Source of the DNA: Actinomycetota bacterium
GTDB taxonomy: Bacteria > Actinomycetota > Acidimicrobiia > Acidimicrobiales > MedAcidi-G1
Direction of reading: 5' to 3'
NCBI GenBank assembly: GCA_014381945.1
Contig: JACNKQ010000044.1
Coordinates: 1-64,000 of the forward strand
Length of the DNA stretch: 64,000 bases
The notes under the pieces are model-generated. The model ran no database searches. It was not told the DNA's origin and worked only from the letters and a program-made list of their open reading frames with translations. Both the position numbers and the translations under genes were made by a program. Positions 63,470 to 64,000 of this stretch are shown piece by piece (the first letter of the stretch is position 1; every line of letters starts with the position of its first letter).

Positions 63470-64000
63470 ATGGCGACCATCACCACGAACGACCTGAAGA
63501 ACGGCATGGCCCTCGAACTCGGCGAGGGGCTGTTCACGGTTGTCGGATTCCAGCATGTGAAGCCCGGCAAGGGCCACGCATTCGTCCGCACGACCCTGCG
63601 CAACGTACGCACCGGCAGCACCGTCGACCGGACCTTCCGGGCCGGCGAGAAGGTCGAGCGGGCCATGATCGACAAGCGGTCGATGCAGTACCTGTACCGC
63701 GACGGCCCGGACTTCGTTTTCATGGACAACGAGACCTACGAGCAGATCTCGCTCCCGCCCGGGGCGCTCGGTTCGGCTGTCGACTACCTCGTAGACGGCA
63801 GCGCACCGATCATGCAGATGTACGGCACCGAGGTAATCGGCGTCGAACTGCCCGCAGCGGTCGAGCTCGTCATAACCGCGACGGAGCCGGGCCTGGCAGG
63901 CGACCGGGTGTCAGGCGCCCGCAAGCCGGCCACGCTCGAGACCGGCCTCATCGTCCAGGTGCCCCTCTTCATCGAACAGGGCGAGACGATCAAGGTCGAC
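63470..64000 (+). CDS. efp: Elongation factor P (3' end outside window)
   Basis: Helps ribosomes through proline stretches. 177 codons are visible: KOW-like domain with TTNDLKNGMALELGEGLFTV and the tip loop KPGKGHAFVRTTLRN, whose lysine contacts the P-site tRNA, then TFRAGEKVERAMIDKRSMQY, FMDNETYEQI and the start of the OB domains. GGAGG lies 5 bases before the ATG. The last few residues are beyond the window. Confidence 0.97.
   Translation, partial: MATITTNDLKNGMALELGEGLFTVVGFQHVKPGKGHAFVRTTLRNVRTGSTVDRTFRAGEKVERAMIDKRSMQYLYRDGPDFVFMDNETYEQISLPPGALGSAVDYLVDGSAPIMQMYGTEVIGVELPAAVELVITATEPGLAGDRVSGARKPATLETGLIVQVPLFIEQGETIKVD

Overview
This window is a gene-dense, very GC-rich stretch of a bacterial chromosome, almost certainly from an actinobacterium. 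The evidence is a phosphatidylinositol-mannoside gene set (CDP-alcohol transferase, PatA-like acyltransferase, PimA), two coenzyme F420 genes (cofD, cofE), and the gene order yebC-ruvCAB-queA-tgt-yajC-secDF-rel-hisS-aspS. Many short transcripts seem to start directly at ATG or GTG behind a TANNNT box. The style resembles the Acidimicrobiia, but that is an inference. There is no mobile element, CRISPR array, rRNA or tRNA that I could support. No stretch over 300 bases lacks a gene.

Layout. 1-1667: biotin carboxylase (partial, minus) back to back with biotin ligase. 1683-10369: a class IV aminotransferase, then a surface-glycan block (LCP ligase, three GT4 glycosyltransferases, a secreted His-rich protein, a sugar nucleotidyltransferase, an epimerase). 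10366-13932 (minus): rmd-gmd-cofD-cofE, i.e. GDP-D-rhamnose plus F420 synthesis. 14045-18657: a giant membrane GT2 and a DUF5719-like partner. 18674-21037 (minus): ftsH and a thioredoxin-like gene. 21133-29315: CPBP protease, two polytopic glycosylation proteins, and manB-trm112-manA-tobH. 29429-32716: ahcY, udk, comF and a small membrane protein. 32853-36347: phosphatidylinositol-mannoside synthesis and a dead M48-like protein. 36347-40007: DUF3048 lipoprotein, pdxS, pdxT, yebC. 40065-47412: ruvCAB, queA, tgt, yajC, secD, secF. 47517-57492: rel, hisS, aspS, rarA, a small membrane protein, alaS, yqgF. 57489-64000: mltG, aroE, prepilin peptidase, aroK, aroB, aroQ, a Xaa-Pro peptidase and efp (partial).

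How it fits together. ManA, ManB and the nucleotidyltransferase could take fructose-6-phosphate to GDP-mannose, which feeds PimA and, through Gmd and Rmd, GDP-D-rhamnose. The GT4 enzymes, the GT2/GT-C type membrane proteins and the LCP ligase would then assemble and attach a cell-wall glycan.

Most unusual points: (1) eight perfect 14-bp tandem repeats between pdxS and pdxT, each carrying a Shine-Dalgarno-like GAAGG and a TTG start, the last being the pdxT start; (2) three genes (rmd, the M48-like gene, rel) preceded by a tiny leaderless ORF that ends on or one base before the real start codon; (3) about 20 starts with TANNNT 6-9 bases upstream; (4) a Tgt that lacks the zinc-binding cysteines; (5) an intact M48-type protein without HExxH.
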